Below are positions 35,368-44,501 of a stretch of DNA of 64,000 bases, piece by piece. This DNA is from Paenibacillus cellulosilyticus (GTDB lineage: Bacteria; Bacillota; Bacilli; Paenibacillales; Paenibacillaceae), in contig NZ_QGTQ01000013.1 in the NCBI RefSeq assembly GCF_003182255.1, forward strand, positions 1-64,000, given 5' to 3'. The notes beneath the pieces were generated by a model. That model worked only from the letters and a program-made list of their open reading frames with translations. It was not told where the DNA came from and made no database searches. The first letter of the stretch is position 1. Every line of letters starts with the position of its first letter. The translations under genes were made by a program, and so were the position numbers.

Positions 35368-36216
35368 ATGCCTTTCAATGCGCGAAATGCTGCAAGACAG
35401 CTTCCGAGCATTCTGCTGACACTTGTCAGCGCTACTCTCGTTGCGATCGGCTTCAATCTTCTGCTCATTCCGCATCAACTGCTCAGCGGAGGTATCTCCG
35501 GTATCTCGATGATGATCGGCTATATATTCGGCGGCAACATTAGCTGGCTGTACTTCGTCCTTAACCTGCCTGTTCTGATCTGGGGGTGGATGATACTCGG
35601 ACGGCGCTTTGTTCTGCTCAGCATGCTGTCGGTTATCGGCACTACGATCGCTCTTCAATTCGTTCCCGTGAAACAGCTCGCCGATGACATTGTGTTAGCA
35701 TCCGTATTCGGCGGACTCACCGTTGGCTTCGGAAGCGGACTTGCGCTCCGTTATGGAGGTTCAACTGGCGGCTTTGATATTATAGCGTCCATCGTGTCCC
35801 GTAAACGAGATCTGCCGATTGGCATGATCATCTTCGTCTTGAACGGGGGCGTGATTGCTGCGCTTGCGATTTTCACGGGCGATCCGGATATTGCACTCTA
35901 CTCGCTGATCTCGATTTTTACAGCGGGCAAGGTCGTCGATCTCATTCATGTCCGGCACATTAAAATCACCGCGTTCATCGTCACGAAGGAAAGCGATCGT
36001 ATTCTGACCAAAATGTTGGAGCATAAGCGCGGCATCACCATCATCCGTACCCGAGGTGCCTTCACCGCCAATGAACAGGACATGCTTATGACCGTTACAA
36101 CGCGGTATGAGCTTTCCGAGCTTCGCAAAACCGTCTTATCCATTGACCCGAAAGCGTTCGTTAACATTGTCGAAACGGTAGGCGTCATCGGACAGTTTCA
36201 TAAACCGCTTCCATAA
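35368..36216 (+). CDS. YitT-family membrane protein
   Basis: Five to six N-terminal helices (LLSGGISGISMMIGYIFGGNISWLYFVLNLPVLIWG, GLALRYGGSTGGFDIIA) and a C-terminal DUF2179 soluble domain (RILTKMLEHKRGITIIRTRGAFTANEQDMLMTVTTRYEL). This is the YitT/YpjC architecture. The function is not established; related proteins are linked to sporulation or amino-acid transport. AAGGAG precedes the ATG. Confidence 0.9.
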   Translation: MPFNARNAARQLPSILLTLVSATLVAIGFNLLLIPHQLLSGGISGISMMIGYIFGGNISWLYFVLNLPVLIWGWMILGRRFVLLSMLSVIGTTIALQFVPVKQLADDIVLASVFGGLTVGFGSGLALRYGGSTGGFDIIASIVSRKRDLPIGMIIFVLNGGVIAALAIFTGDPDIALYSLISIFTAGKVVDLIHVRHIKITAFIVTKESDRILTKMLEHKRGITIIRTRGAFTANEQDMLMTVTTRYELSELRKTVLSIDPKAFVNIVETVGVIGQFHKPLP

Positions 36217-36352
36217 TACGGGCATGAATGGATTTTCATGGAATCGACTATCCATTTACATTCCACACTGCTATAATAAAGCTATCCCGTAGTTTTTTGC
36301 GTTTCTAGCCTGATGTTTTGCCCTGAACATGATAATGAAAGGGTGATGCCAG

Positions 36353-36547
36353 ATGGATATGGAAACAGTCAAATTGTCGAGGATAGTGGAAAAGCTGGCA
36401 CCTGAACTCGAACCTTTCCTTACAGAACGAGAACGTCAACTGAACATCGTGCTGCGGGATGGTCTGGGTGTGTTAGAACCGGAAGATGCAATGGAGATTG
36501 TGCAGCTGAGCATTTGTGAACAGCAAAGAGACACAAGTCTGCATTGA
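36353..36547 (+). CDS. Small hypothetical protein, 64 aa
   Basis: Acidic helical protein (KLSRIVEKLAPELEPFLTERERQL, GVLEPEDAMEIVQLSICEQQ). No family recognised. AAAGGGTGA is upstream and a terminator follows, which supports it being a gene; an ATG at 36359 is an alternative start. Confidence 0.55.
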   Translation: MDMETVKLSRIVEKLAPELEPFLTERERQLNIVLRDGLGVLEPEDAMEIVQLSICEQQRDTSLH

Positions 36548-36596
36548 TGGATGAAGGATTGCAATTGCAAGCAAGAAGCGGTGATCCGCTTCCTAC

Positions 36597-36626
36597 AGCC
36601 TGTCGCCTAATCGGCGGCGGGCTTTT
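36597..36626 (+). terminator. Terminator after the 64-aa gene
   Basis: AGCC-GTCGCC and GGCG-CGGGCT arms around TAATC, then TTTTCTTC. Confidence 0.75.
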
Positions 36627-36790
36627 CTTCTTTATACGCCTTGCGTAACGTGTGTAATAACACAATCTTCCTCTCACGACGTCTATCTTCAATTTTCATT
36701 AATTTTCATCAAAAATCGATCTTTAGATGTCTGTTGCTCGTCCTCTTTCTGCTTTATAATCAGATAGATTACATACGGGGAGAGAACACA

Positions 36791-37987
36791 ATGGACATCT
36801 TGCTCACAGTTTTACTCTTATTTAACCACCTGTTAACGGGTACTAACGAACAAAGTACTGCCGCTAACACCGTCGTCAAAGCCGTCACCCTGGCGAATTC
36901 TGGCGGACAGACGACAACCCCTACTACCACCGCTGATGATAGCGGAGACCAGGCCAACCCGTCGTCCAATGTGTTCGTAAAAAAAGATCCTCAGCCTGAT
37001 GCGCCGAAAGTGAAGGGCATCTATGTAACCGCTCACAGCGCGGGGGGCGCACGTATGACCAAGCTGCTAGATTTGCTGGATCGCACCGAATTGAACAGCA
37101 TGGTTATCGACATCAAGGATGACAATGGGTACATTACATACCCGACCGACAATCAAGAGCTGCTGAAGCTCGGAACGTCGCAGAAGTACATCAAGGACAT
37201 CTCTGCAACGATGCAGCTGCTGGAGAAGCACCAAGTTTATCCGATCGCGCGTATCGTTGTGTTCAAGGACACTGTACTTGCCCGCAATCATCCTGAGTTG
37301 TCCTATCGCAAGTCGGACGGAACGGTATGGGAGAATGGCAAGGGCGACAGCTTCGTCAACCCGTATCGCCGTGAGGTGTGGGAGTATAACGTTGCGATTG
37401 CCAAGGAAGCCGCGAAGCTGGGCTTCAAAGAAATCCAGTTCGACTATGTACGATTCCCGGAAGGCTTCGAGAAGAAGGAAGCGTCTCTGACGTTCGATAA
37501 AACCGATGAGAAACGTACCGACGTCATCGCCGACTTCGTCCAATACGCACGCGAGCAGCTCGAGCCGCTTGGTGTCCGCGTCTCGGTTGATATTTTTGGC
37601 TATGCAGCATCTGTTCCAGCCGCAGAGGGCATCGGCCAAGACTTCGTCAAGATTTCGAAGCAGGTCAACGTTATCAGCCCGATGGTTTATCCGAGCCATT
37701 ACAGCACCGGTTGGTTCAAAGTGAAGGAACCCGATACGAATCCATATGCCGTAATCAAAGGCGCGATGGAAGATACGCATAAGAAGCTGCAGCCGCTCGG
37801 CTCGTATACCCCAGCTATCCGGCCATGGATTCAAGATTTCACGGCAAGCTGGCTTGGCAAAGGGCATTACATCAAGTACGGCAAAGCGGAAGTTGATGCG
37901 CAGCTGAAGGCGCTCAAGGATACGAACATCGATGAATATTTGCTCTGGAATGCGAATAACAACTATACCGGAGATGCGAATTTCTAA
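36791..37987 (+). CDS. Putative exported glycoside hydrolase (DUF4015-like)
   Basis: A hydrophobic N-terminus (MDILLTVLLLFNHLL) leads to a Thr/Ser-rich linker and a TIM-barrel-like domain. KGIYVTAHSAGGARMTKLLDLLDRTELNSMVIDIKDDNGYITYPT and KEIQFDYVRFPEG... VSVDIFGY... QVNVISPMVYPSHY match the PF13200 'putative glycoside hydrolase' family as I recall it. The acidic Asp/Glu in VIDIKDD and IQFDYVRFPE are candidate catalytic residues. ATG 36791 has GGGGAGAG upstream; longer readings to 36641 cross AT-rich leader. Substrate unknown. Confidence 0.82.
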   Translation: MDILLTVLLLFNHLLTGTNEQSTAANTVVKAVTLANSGGQTTTPTTTADDSGDQANPSSNVFVKKDPQPDAPKVKGIYVTAHSAGGARMTKLLDLLDRTELNSMVIDIKDDNGYITYPTDNQELLKLGTSQKYIKDISATMQLLEKHQVYPIARIVVFKDTVLARNHPELSYRKSDGTVWENGKGDSFVNPYRREVWEYNVAIAKEAAKLGFKEIQFDYVRFPEGFEKKEASLTFDKTDEKRTDVIADFVQYAREQLEPLGVRVSVDIFGYAASVPAAEGIGQDFVKISKQVNVISPMVYPSHYSTGWFKVKEPDTNPYAVIKGAMEDTHKKLQPLGSYTPAIRPWIQDFTASWLGKGHYIKYGKAEVDAQLKALKDTNIDEYLLWNANNNYTGDANF

Positions 37988-38021
37988 GCTAGACTAGTAC
38001 CGCTATCATATCTTTATTACG

Positions 38022-38069
38022 AAGGCCCGTGGAGCATTAGGCAATCTGCCTGTGATCCACGGGCTTTAT
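38022..38069 (+). terminator. Terminator of the glycoside hydrolase gene
   Basis: GCCCGTGGA and TCCACGGGC outer stem with a GGCA/TGCC inner stem, then TTTATT. Confidence 0.8.
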
Positions 38070-38113
38070 TATTACAGCGACATTCATTTTCATTTGTTTC
38101 CTCGAATTAAATA

Positions 38114-38134
38114 GTATACAATACAATTGTATAC
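38114..38134. promoter_or_regulatory. 21-bp palindrome upstream of the peroxiredoxin gene
   Basis: GTATACAA-TACAA-TTGTATAC, with perfect 8-bp arms. It ends 25 bp before the gene's start and would overlap its promoter. The arms resemble GntR-family operators, but no GntR gene is near. Confidence 0.6.
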
Positions 38135-38159
38135 AATAAAGATAAGGAGGAGTATGAGC

Positions 38160-38609
38160 ATGCTGTCAGTTGGTACAAAAGCCCCCCTATTCGAAGCGGA
38201 GAGCACCCAGGGCACGATTAACCTCGCACACTATGTTGGCAAACAGCCGATCGTACTGATCTTCTACCCGATGGACGAAACACCAGGCTGCACGAAGCAG
38301 CTGTGCGCGGTACGCGACTCGCGTGCGCTCTACGCACGTCATAATGCCGTAGTTCTTGGCGTCAATCCCGGAACACTCGAAGGCCACCGTCAATTCGCAG
38401 AGAAGCATAACTATGACTTCCCGCTCGTCGTTGACAATGGCGGAGAAATCCGCAAGTCGTATGACGTTGGCAAATTCCTCGGTCTCATCGCGCAGCAGCG
38501 CGTCGTCTTCATTATCGATCAGGAAGGCAAGATCGTCTTCGCAGAGAAGGGTCTTCGTCCGACCGAAGAAATTCTAGGCGTACTCCAATCGCTATCAACC
38601 AAAGCCTAA
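38160..38609 (+). CDS. bcp: Peroxiredoxin, BCP/PrxQ type
   Basis: Thioredoxin-dependent peroxidase of 149 residues. FYPMDETPGCTKQLCAVRD holds the peroxidatic Cys and, five residues on, the resolving Cys of PrxQ alpha-type members. The fold continues with GVNPGTLEGHRQFAEKHNYDFPLVVD. The canonical TPGCT-x2 motif has K-Q-L rather than the usual T-x-E. Of two ATGs, 38160 has the better 9-nt spacing from AAGGAGG. Single gene under a palindromic promoter region. Confidence 0.9.
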   Translation: MLSVGTKAPLFEAESTQGTINLAHYVGKQPIVLIFYPMDETPGCTKQLCAVRDSRALYARHNAVVLGVNPGTLEGHRQFAEKHNYDFPLVVDNGGEIRKSYDVGKFLGLIAQQRVVFIIDQEGKIVFAEKGLRPTEEILGVLQSLSTKA

Positions 38610-38618
38610 ACATACAGA

Positions 38619-38674
38619 AAGAGCCTTATGTCTGCTTATCGTCCCTCGGGACAATTGGCCGTACATAAGGCTCT
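38619..38674. terminator. Bidirectional terminator between peroxiredoxin and pfkA
   Basis: GAGCCTTATGT and ACATAAGGCTC stem enclosing a GTCCC/GGGAC hairpin. Confidence 0.8.
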
Positions 38675-38697
38675 CTATGTTTATGTTGCGTATTCGC

Positions 38698-39666
38698 TTA
38701 TTGCGACAGGCGGAGCGCCAGTTCGTACAGATCCATGTTGAACGATTTCTTCGTGCTTACAACCAAATCGATATCCGTAGCGACAAGTTCGCCTTTGATA
38801 ATACCGCACGACTTAGCCGAGTCGCCCTCGATCAGCTTACGAACCGCGAAGTCGCCCAAGCGGCTTGCGAGAATCCGGTCATTATGCGTCGGTGTGCCAC
38901 CACGCTGAATGTGGCCAAGCACCGTAACGCGTGGCTCGATGCCATTGCTCTTCGTAATCGCTTCTGCAATATCATCGCCCTTCGCTGCACCCTCTGCAAC
39001 GACGATAATACTGTGACGCTTGCCTGCGCGGAAGTTGTCCGCCATCCGATTCGATACTTCCGTCAGATCAAATGGTACCTCTGGTACGAGAATCGTCTCA
39101 GCGCCACTTGCAAGACCCGCGTACAACGCGATATCGCCACAATGGCGGCCCATAACTTCTACGATCGACGAACGCTCGTGCGACGTCATCGTATCGCGAA
39201 GCTTGTTGATTGCGTCAACTACGATGCTGACAGCCGTATCGAAGCCGATCGTGAAGTCCGTGAACGGAATATCGTTGTCGATCGTTCCCGGCAGACCCAT
39301 CGTTTTGATACCGAGCTTACTCAGTTTATTCGCACCTTGGTACGAGCCGTCGCCGCCGATAACGACGAGACCGTCGATACCGCGCTCACGCAAAATTTCT
39401 GCTCCGCGCTGTTGGCCTTCCGCTGTCATGAACTCTTTGCAGCGAGCCGTCTGCAGCACCGTACCTCCGCGTTGAATAATATCGCCCACGCTGCGCAGAT
39501 CCATTGGACGCAGGTCATTGTTCAGCAGGCCTTGGTAACCGCGCTGAACGCCATATACATCGATTCCATGGAAGATTGCGCTACGGACTACTGCACGCAC
39601 TGCGGCGTTCATCCCTTGCGAATCGCCTCCACTCGTAAGGACGGCAATCGATTTAACAGCTGACAT
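38698..39666 (-). CDS. pfkA: ATP-dependent 6-phosphofructokinase
   Basis: Phosphorylates fructose 6-phosphate, the committing step of glycolysis. LTSGGDSQGMNAAVRA and GGDGSYQGA bind ATP; GTIDNDIPFTDFTIGFDTA carries the catalytic Asp; EVMGRHCGDIAL follows. 322 residues is the bacterial short form. In many Bacilli pfkA is followed by pyk, but here it ends a unit after ytpB. GGGGGA precedes the ATG. Confidence 0.96.
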   Translation of the reverse strand: MSAVKSIAVLTSGGDSQGMNAAVRAVVRSAIFHGIDVYGVQRGYQGLLNNDLRPMDLRSVGDIIQRGGTVLQTARCKEFMTAEGQQRGAEILRERGIDGLVVIGGDGSYQGANKLSKLGIKTMGLPGTIDNDIPFTDFTIGFDTAVSIVVDAINKLRDTMTSHERSSIVEVMGRHCGDIALYAGLASGAETILVPEVPFDLTEVSNRMADNFRAGKRHSIIVVAEGAAKGDDIAEAITKSNGIEPRVTVLGHIQRGGTPTHNDRILASRLGDFAVRKLIEGDSAKSCGIIKGELVATDIDLVVSTKKSFNMDLYELALRLSQ

Positions 39667-39687
39667 ATTCGTCTCCCCCTATCACTC

Positions 39688-40767
39688 TTATGCTTGTCTT
39701 GTTCTAATCCATATACTATTCATATAAAAAAACAATCGGGTCCATGGACTGTTCCGCATTAGCCTACGCGCAACAAGTCGCACATCCCGTTGGTTTCTAA
39801 CCTTCGGATCGGACAAGTACAGTGCCAGCAGCCCTTCAATAATGAGGCGATGAAAGCTGGCATCCGGCAGCTGCCCTACATCCTCTCGTGCGCGTTCCAC
39901 GATGAGGCCAATACGGGACAACAGCGTCTCCTGGTCCGGATAATACGTACAGAAATTCAGGTCGCCGCCATGTCGGTCTTCTTCTTGATCGATCAAGTAA
40001 TCGAGCATAATGTGAAGGCCGCATACATGCGGAAAATAACAATTGCGAATGAGCAGCGCATCCTCCGGCTTCAAATCTTCCATCGAAGCAGCGAGGAACA
40101 GCATGAACATTCCAAGCGTAGACCCTGTTGCAGCCGCGAATTCATTCCATTGCAGATGCGGACTAAGCGTTCCGTTCCGATCCCGCCAAGCGACAAGCTC
40201 AAACTCTCGGAGATCGATCCGAATATGCTTGTAGACTTGCAAGTCTGCATACAATCCGACGAGCTCCGTTACATAAGGCTGTACACTTGGATAGGAAGGC
40301 AGCTGTTTAATTGCCTGCTGGCATGTTCGAACAAGCGCTTGCAAATAGCCACCATCTTCGCGCTCTGCTCGATTGGCATAATAATCACGAATAGGCTCAC
40401 TTGGGTCTATCGCATCCAACATGGATTGATGCAGCAGTCGAAAATCATCTGGATCAAGCGACGTGCTTCGATCGCACAAGTTGTCCAAATAATCGCTGAT
40501 CGTCTGCAGTGCTACAATTAACGGAATCAGAATCGGCCGATAAGCAGCGTTAGCAGCAGCATAGATCGCACCGCCCTCGCAGTGGAACTGCTTGGTTGCA
40601 ATACTGGCAACCGCCTGCTCCCGCAGCTCTCGATCAGGTATCGATGCCGCATGCTGCTTCCAGCCTGCGAGCTCTTTACGAACGTCAGGCAGTACATATT
40701 TGTACACCTGATACATCATACGAAGCGCACCGCCCGGCTTGGCAGCACGTTTGCGTGTAGCCGGCAT
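39688..40767 (-). CDS. ytpB: Tetraprenyl-beta-curcumene synthase (DUF2600, YtpB-like)
   Basis: Class ID-type terpene synthase that in B. subtilis cyclises heptaprenyl diphosphate to tetraprenyl-beta-curcumene, a precursor of sesquarterpenes (baciterpenols). The family pattern HCEGGAIYAA is present with DYLDNLCDR and LDYLIDQEEDRHGGDLNF. The length of 359 residues is normal. It lies between a short coiled-coil gene and pfkA on the same strand, with gaps of 33 and 21 bp. The ribosome site is poorly placed, so the start is tentative. Confidence 0.88.
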   Translation of the reverse strand: MPATRKRAAKPGGALRMMYQVYKYVLPDVRKELAGWKQHAASIPDRELREQAVASIATKQFHCEGGAIYAAANAAYRPILIPLIVALQTISDYLDNLCDRSTSLDPDDFRLLHQSMLDAIDPSEPIRDYYANRAEREDGGYLQALVRTCQQAIKQLPSYPSVQPYVTELVGLYADLQVYKHIRIDLREFELVAWRDRNGTLSPHLQWNEFAAATGSTLGMFMLFLAASMEDLKPEDALLIRNCYFPHVCGLHIMLDYLIDQEEDRHGGDLNFCTYYPDQETLLSRIGLIVERAREDVGQLPDASFHRLIIEGLLALYLSDPKVRNQRDVRLVARRLMRNSPWTRLFFYMNSIWIRTRQA

Positions 40768-40800
40768 GTCCTTGCTTGGCGCCCCCTTTATGTCGATCCG

Positions 40801-41118
40801 TCAGGAATGACGCCGCGATTCAATCTCTTGATTGATGCGGTACCAAATATGTAAATCGTTAATCCGGCTGGCGAGCTCGGCAATATCGTAATTAAGCGAA
40901 CAGCTGACTTCGAAATCGTCTTCTTCGTACAGCTGGGCTTGCCGGGTTTGAATTTGCTGCTCAAGTGCGATAATCCGGTCTGGAATCGTGCCTCGTATCG
41001 TCTCCCATTGTTCGACGATGTGTACACGCTCCGACTCGGCGTAATCATCCCAGTCGTGGTCGAGAACCGGCAGCGAGATGCCTAAGCGATTATTCCATAC
41101 AAATCGATATTTCTCCAT
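40801..41118 (-). CDS. Small hypothetical coiled-coil protein
   Basis: About 105 residues with a heptad-rich centre (RIIALEQQIQTRQAQLYEEDDFEVSCSLNYDIAELASRINDLHIWYRI). No known domain recognised. ATG 41118 has GGAGG 10 nt upstream; the TTG at 41127 abuts that site. First gene of a probable operon with ytpB and pfkA. Confidence 0.7.
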   Translation of the reverse strand: MEKYRFVWNNRLGISLPVLDHDWDDYAESERVHIVEQWETIRGTIPDRIIALEQQIQTRQAQLYEEDDFEVSCSLNYDIAELASRINDLHIWYRINQEIESRRHS

Positions 41119-41274
41119 CTCCTGCAATCCTCCGCCCTCAATTTTATCATTTTGAAAGACATAAATCTAGCCTTGCACCTTTCAACCCTATTCCCCCGTC
41201 GGCTTCATGCTGTGGTATACTGATGGACGAACAGAAGACCCTACATGCAGACTCCGAGGAGTGAGCTTTTCAAC

Positions 41275-42483
41275 ATGTCATTCACATCGTCACCACCGTC
41301 ATCGCCGCAGCGAGTCGTAATCCGACCCCGCTCAGCAGCAAAGGAAACGACCGCTCTCCGGTCCTTCACATTCGCTGCCTATTCGACGCAAGCACTTATC
41401 ACCTCTTATTTCCCGCTCTACTTTCTTGACCATGGATTCTCCAGCCAACAGATTGGCGTCATTTATTCGACTGGCCCATTCATTTCGATCTTCGCCAATC
41501 TATTAATGGGCATAGCCAGCGATAAATATCGTACGATCAAGAAGCTGCTTCATATATTGGTATTCGGACAGCTGGTCATGATTTCGCTGCTCTTCCCGAT
41601 CAACACCTTTGCGCTCACGTGTCTGGTCATGATCTGCTTTTATTTCTTCCAGACGCCTATTAACCCGCTAACCGACAGCCTGTCTCTGCTATCCAGCACC
41701 TACACAGGTACACCTTATGCGTTGATACGCATCTTTGGTTCGCTAGGCTTTGCCGTATCTGCCTATCTATTCGGATTAATATTAAGGCATACCGGCTCTG
41801 AATATACGCTTCCATTAACAATAGCAACCGTCAGCATCACGCTGCTGCTTACGTTTCTACTGCGAGATTATCAAGGCTCGATGCGTAAAATGGAGTTTTC
41901 CGGTTTCCTCAAGCTGCTGCGGAAGCCAAACGTCGTCGCTTTCTTCACAATACTGCTCGTGATCTCGACGGCTCATCGAATGTATGATGGATTTCTAGCC
42001 GTTACGCTGCGCCAGATGGGCGCGTCGGATTCACTCGTGGGCCTTGGCTGGATGTTCTCGGCCTTCAGCGAAATACCGGTTTTCTTCCTGCTCGGCAAGT
42101 ACGGACATAAGTTCAAAGAGCTGCCTCTGCTATTTATAGCGAGCCTGCTCTACGGCGTACGGCTGCTGCTCATTGCCGAGCTGTCCGAGCCTTGGATGGT
42201 CGTCGCTACACAACTTATGCACAGCATTACGTTCGGCATCTTCTTCTCTACTGCGCTGCGATACATTACGCAAATGATCCCAGATGAGTACCGTTCCTCC
42301 GGGCAGGCCGTATTCGCTATCGTATGGAATGGCGTATCCGGCGTACTGAGCGGTTTGTTCGGCGGCATCATCTATGAAATGTTCGGACGCGAGACGTTCT
42401 ATATAATCGCAGCTGGCCTTGCGGGCCTTGCTGCACTTGGATTTATCTCGAAACATTACGTCGAGACCCGAAATTCCGTTTAA
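41275..42483 (+). CDS. MFS transporter
   Basis: Twelve-helix major facilitator, about 402 residues. The loop 2-3 motif appears as GIASDKYRTIKKLL. The overall pattern (FAAYSTQALITSYFPLYFLDHGFSSQQIGVIYS; DGFLAVTLRQMGAS) resembles the LacY/nucleoside-symporter-like or 3-phenylpropionate (HcaT-like) MFS_1 group. Substrate cannot be assigned. ATG 41275 follows GAGGAG at somewhat long spacing; an in-frame ATG at 41245 lacks a ribosome site. Confidence 0.85.
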   Translation: MSFTSSPPSSPQRVVIRPRSAAKETTALRSFTFAAYSTQALITSYFPLYFLDHGFSSQQIGVIYSTGPFISIFANLLMGIASDKYRTIKKLLHILVFGQLVMISLLFPINTFALTCLVMICFYFFQTPINPLTDSLSLLSSTYTGTPYALIRIFGSLGFAVSAYLFGLILRHTGSEYTLPLTIATVSITLLLTFLLRDYQGSMRKMEFSGFLKLLRKPNVVAFFTILLVISTAHRMYDGFLAVTLRQMGASDSLVGLGWMFSAFSEIPVFFLLGKYGHKFKELPLLFIASLLYGVRLLLIAELSEPWMVVATQLMHSITFGIFFSTALRYITQMIPDEYRSSGQAVFAIVWNGVSGVLSGLFGGIIYEMFGRETFYIIAAGLAGLAALGFISKHYVETRNSV

Positions 42484-42490
42484 GCGCATG

Positions 42491-42541
42491 ACAAAGGGTA
42501 GTTTCCAGATCGCTACGAGCGACTTGAAAACTACCCTTTTT
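42491..42541. terminator. Bidirectional terminator
   Basis: AAAGGGTAGTTTTC-like and GAAAACTACCCTTT arms around a 20-nt loop, then TTTATTG on the plus strand. Confidence 0.8.
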
Positions 42542-42559
42542 ATTGTTTATAGATGATAG

Positions 42560-43354
42560 CTAGAACCCTTGCTTAATCAGCCATTCGCCACAAAGCGGCA
42601 TCCATGTGCGCGCCGAAGGTTCCCACTCTGCCAATCCCATGCCATGGCCGTGACGCTCATACACATGAAGCTCAAACGGTACTTTGTTGCGGCGCAGCGC
42701 CGTCGCGAACAGCAGAGCGTTCTCAACTGGTACCAGGTCATCCTCCATCGTGTGCCAGATAAACGTAGGCGGCGTCTGCGGCGTTACTTGCAGCTCGTTA
42801 GACATAAGATCAATGTCCGCTTGCGAAGGGTTCTCGCCTAGCAGGTTACGGCGCGAACCATCATGTCGGAATTCGCCCATGGAGATAACCGGATAGCAGA
42901 CAATTGCGGCATCCGGACGGCAGGACATCCGATCAATCGGATCATTCGCATCGGCTTGACCATGGTCAAAATGCGTTGCTGCCGACGATGCGAGGTGTCC
43001 GCCCGCTGAGAAGCCGAGAATGCCGATATGCTCTGGATCGATGTTCCACTCTTGCGCACGCAAGCGAACGAGACGAATGGCACGCTGCACGTCGGTGAGC
43101 GGCACAGGGTGACTGTATGGTGCAAAACGGTAACGAAGCACAAACGCGGAGAACCCAAGCTCATTAAGACGCTTCGCGATAGGTTCACCTTCATGATCAG
43201 CTAGAAATTCATAGCCACCACCCGGGCATACAATGACAGCCCCTCGCGGACGGTCGGATTCAACCAAATAAGAAGTCAATGTCGGCTGATCGCTGTCCTC
43301 GTTGCCCTTCGCAAACGGCGCGCCTTCAGGCCATAAATAAATCGTATTGCTCAT
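42560..43354 (-). CDS. Alpha/beta-hydrolase, carbohydrate acetyl-esterase-like
   Basis: Cytosolic serine esterase of 264 residues. Oxyanion region VIVCPGGGYEFLADHEGEPIA, nucleophile GFSAGGHLAS, Asp in MEDDLVPVENALLF, and His in ERHGHGMGL complete the triad. The PGGGY start and DVQRAIRLVR are typical of bifunctional xylan acetyl/feruloyl esterase relatives. Natural substrate uncertain; no xylan genes are beside it. Confidence 0.88.
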   Translation of the reverse strand: MSNTIYLWPEGAPFAKGNEDSDQPTLTSYLVESDRPRGAVIVCPGGGYEFLADHEGEPIAKRLNELGFSAFVLRYRFAPYSHPVPLTDVQRAIRLVRLRAQEWNIDPEHIGILGFSAGGHLASSAATHFDHGQADANDPIDRMSCRPDAAIVCYPVISMGEFRHDGSRRNLLGENPSQADIDLMSNELQVTPQTPPTFIWHTMEDDLVPVENALLFATALRRNKVPFELHVYERHGHGMGLAEWEPSARTWMPLCGEWLIKQGF

Positions 43355-43453
43355 CGGATATGTACAACTCCTTCATGTGCTAATAATGCTAGTGTACACC
43401 TGCTTGTTTGGCTGGTCAAAAGCATGAATTCAGCTGAGTAGAAATTCATCAAA

Positions 43454-43487
43454 AAAAGCCCCCTGCATGGCAGGGAGCTTCTTGTTC
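43454..43487 (-). terminator. Terminator of the cold-shock gene
   Basis: Minus strand AGCTCCCTGC-CAT-GCAGGGGGCT with one mismatch, then TTTTTTGA. Confidence 0.85.
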
Positions 43488-43520
43488 GTGCTAGGGCATC
43501 TATTATAAGAAGCTTTGATC

Positions 43521-43718
43521 TTATAATTTAATGACGTTAGCTGCTTGTGGACCGCGGTTACCGTCGGTGATGTCGAATTCTACTGCTTGGCCTTCGTCGA
43601 GGGTTTTGAAACCGTCGCCCGTGATAGCGGAGAAGTGAACGAATACGTCTTCACCGTTCTCAACTTGGATGAAGCCATAGCCTTTTTCTGCGTTAAACCA
43701 CTTAACTGTTCCTTTCAA
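43521..43718 (-). CDS. Cold-shock protein (CspA family)
   Basis: 65-residue nucleic-acid-binding OB fold. RNP1 is KGYGFIQVE and RNP2 VFVHFSAI. Acts as an RNA chaperone. The start is TTG, with AGGAGG 8 nt upstream. A well-formed promoter sits about 50 bp upstream, so the leader is short (about 40 nt) rather than the long cold-regulated leader of E. coli cspA. Confidence 0.95.
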   Translation of the reverse strand: MKGTVKWFNAEKGYGFIQVENGEDVFVHFSAITGDGFKTLDEGQAVEFDITDGNRGPQAANVIKL

Positions 43719-43764
43719 TTGAACAACCTCCTAAACTTAATCGCCGTATACGACGAATAACCCC

Positions 43765-43793
43765 ATTATACATGTACCGATGGTAAATTGCAA
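43765..43793 (-). promoter_or_regulatory. Sigma-A promoter of the cold-shock gene
   Basis: Minus strand TTGCAA, 17-bp spacer ending in ATG, TATAAT. The -35 touches the last codon of the neighbouring methyltransferase gene. Confidence 0.8.
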
Positions 43794-44501
43794 TTAAACA
43801 TTAACGACCAACATTTTGGAGGATTTCGGGATAAATGGAAGCAGCGAATCCTCAATAGATGGGACAGCTCCAGTGTTGCAAATGGCAGCGAGCAATCTGT
43901 TCATATGGGGGTATGGCTCCCACCGAAGAGACAGCAGCGGATAGATGCGAACCTGGCCGCCAGGGCGGCATATCCGAATCATATCAAGCACAGCGCGCTC
44001 GTGAAAATCAGCATCGAATTGATCGGCATATAGGAATAAAAAATGACTGCACAATACCAAATCAAACGATCGATCTGCAAAAGGAAGCGCTGGAAGCGAT
44101 CCCGCAATGTAACGCTGCTTCGCATCCGGTGCCGAGTAGTCCGCAGCGAAACGATGGAACGATTCCAATCGGCCGGTACGATGTTGATCGATACCGCCAT
44201 AATAGCTCCAGTCGAAGCGATGAGCGAGCGACCGCAGCTTCTCCGTTGACGTCTCGATTTCCTCTCTTGCATCCGCCAGGACAATCTCAGGGTCATAAGC
44301 ATACCGTGGGTCAACCGCTTGTGCATAAATCCCTCTGCCGCTGCAATCCGCCGTGAATGACGAAGCGCCGCCAGCAATGTCGAGAACATGCTTGCCTTCC
44401 AATTGATCGGGCAAGTCGAACATTCTCTGGTACTCTTCATAGCCTCTGCATGTAGCGGCTACCCCTGCTTGCTCATACACATCTTGTCGATTCATACTCA
44501 T
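43794..44501 (-). CDS. Class I SAM-dependent methyltransferase, substrate unknown
   Basis: 235 residues. SAM motif I is HVLDIAGGASSFTADC, followed by AVDPRYA and late motifs LPALPFADRSFDLVLCSHFLFLYAD and RICRPGGQVRIYPL. The GGAS form of motif I is less common than GxGxG but occurs in Methyltransf_11 relatives. Substrate unknown. GGAG is 10 nt before the ATG. Confidence 0.85.
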   Translation of the reverse strand: MSMNRQDVYEQAGVAATCRGYEEYQRMFDLPDQLEGKHVLDIAGGASSFTADCSGRGIYAQAVDPRYAYDPEIVLADAREEIETSTEKLRSLAHRFDWSYYGGIDQHRTGRLESFHRFAADYSAPDAKQRYIAGSLPALPFADRSFDLVLCSHFLFLYADQFDADFHERAVLDMIRICRPGGQVRIYPLLSLRWEPYPHMNRLLAAICNTGAVPSIEDSLLPFIPKSSKMLVVNV

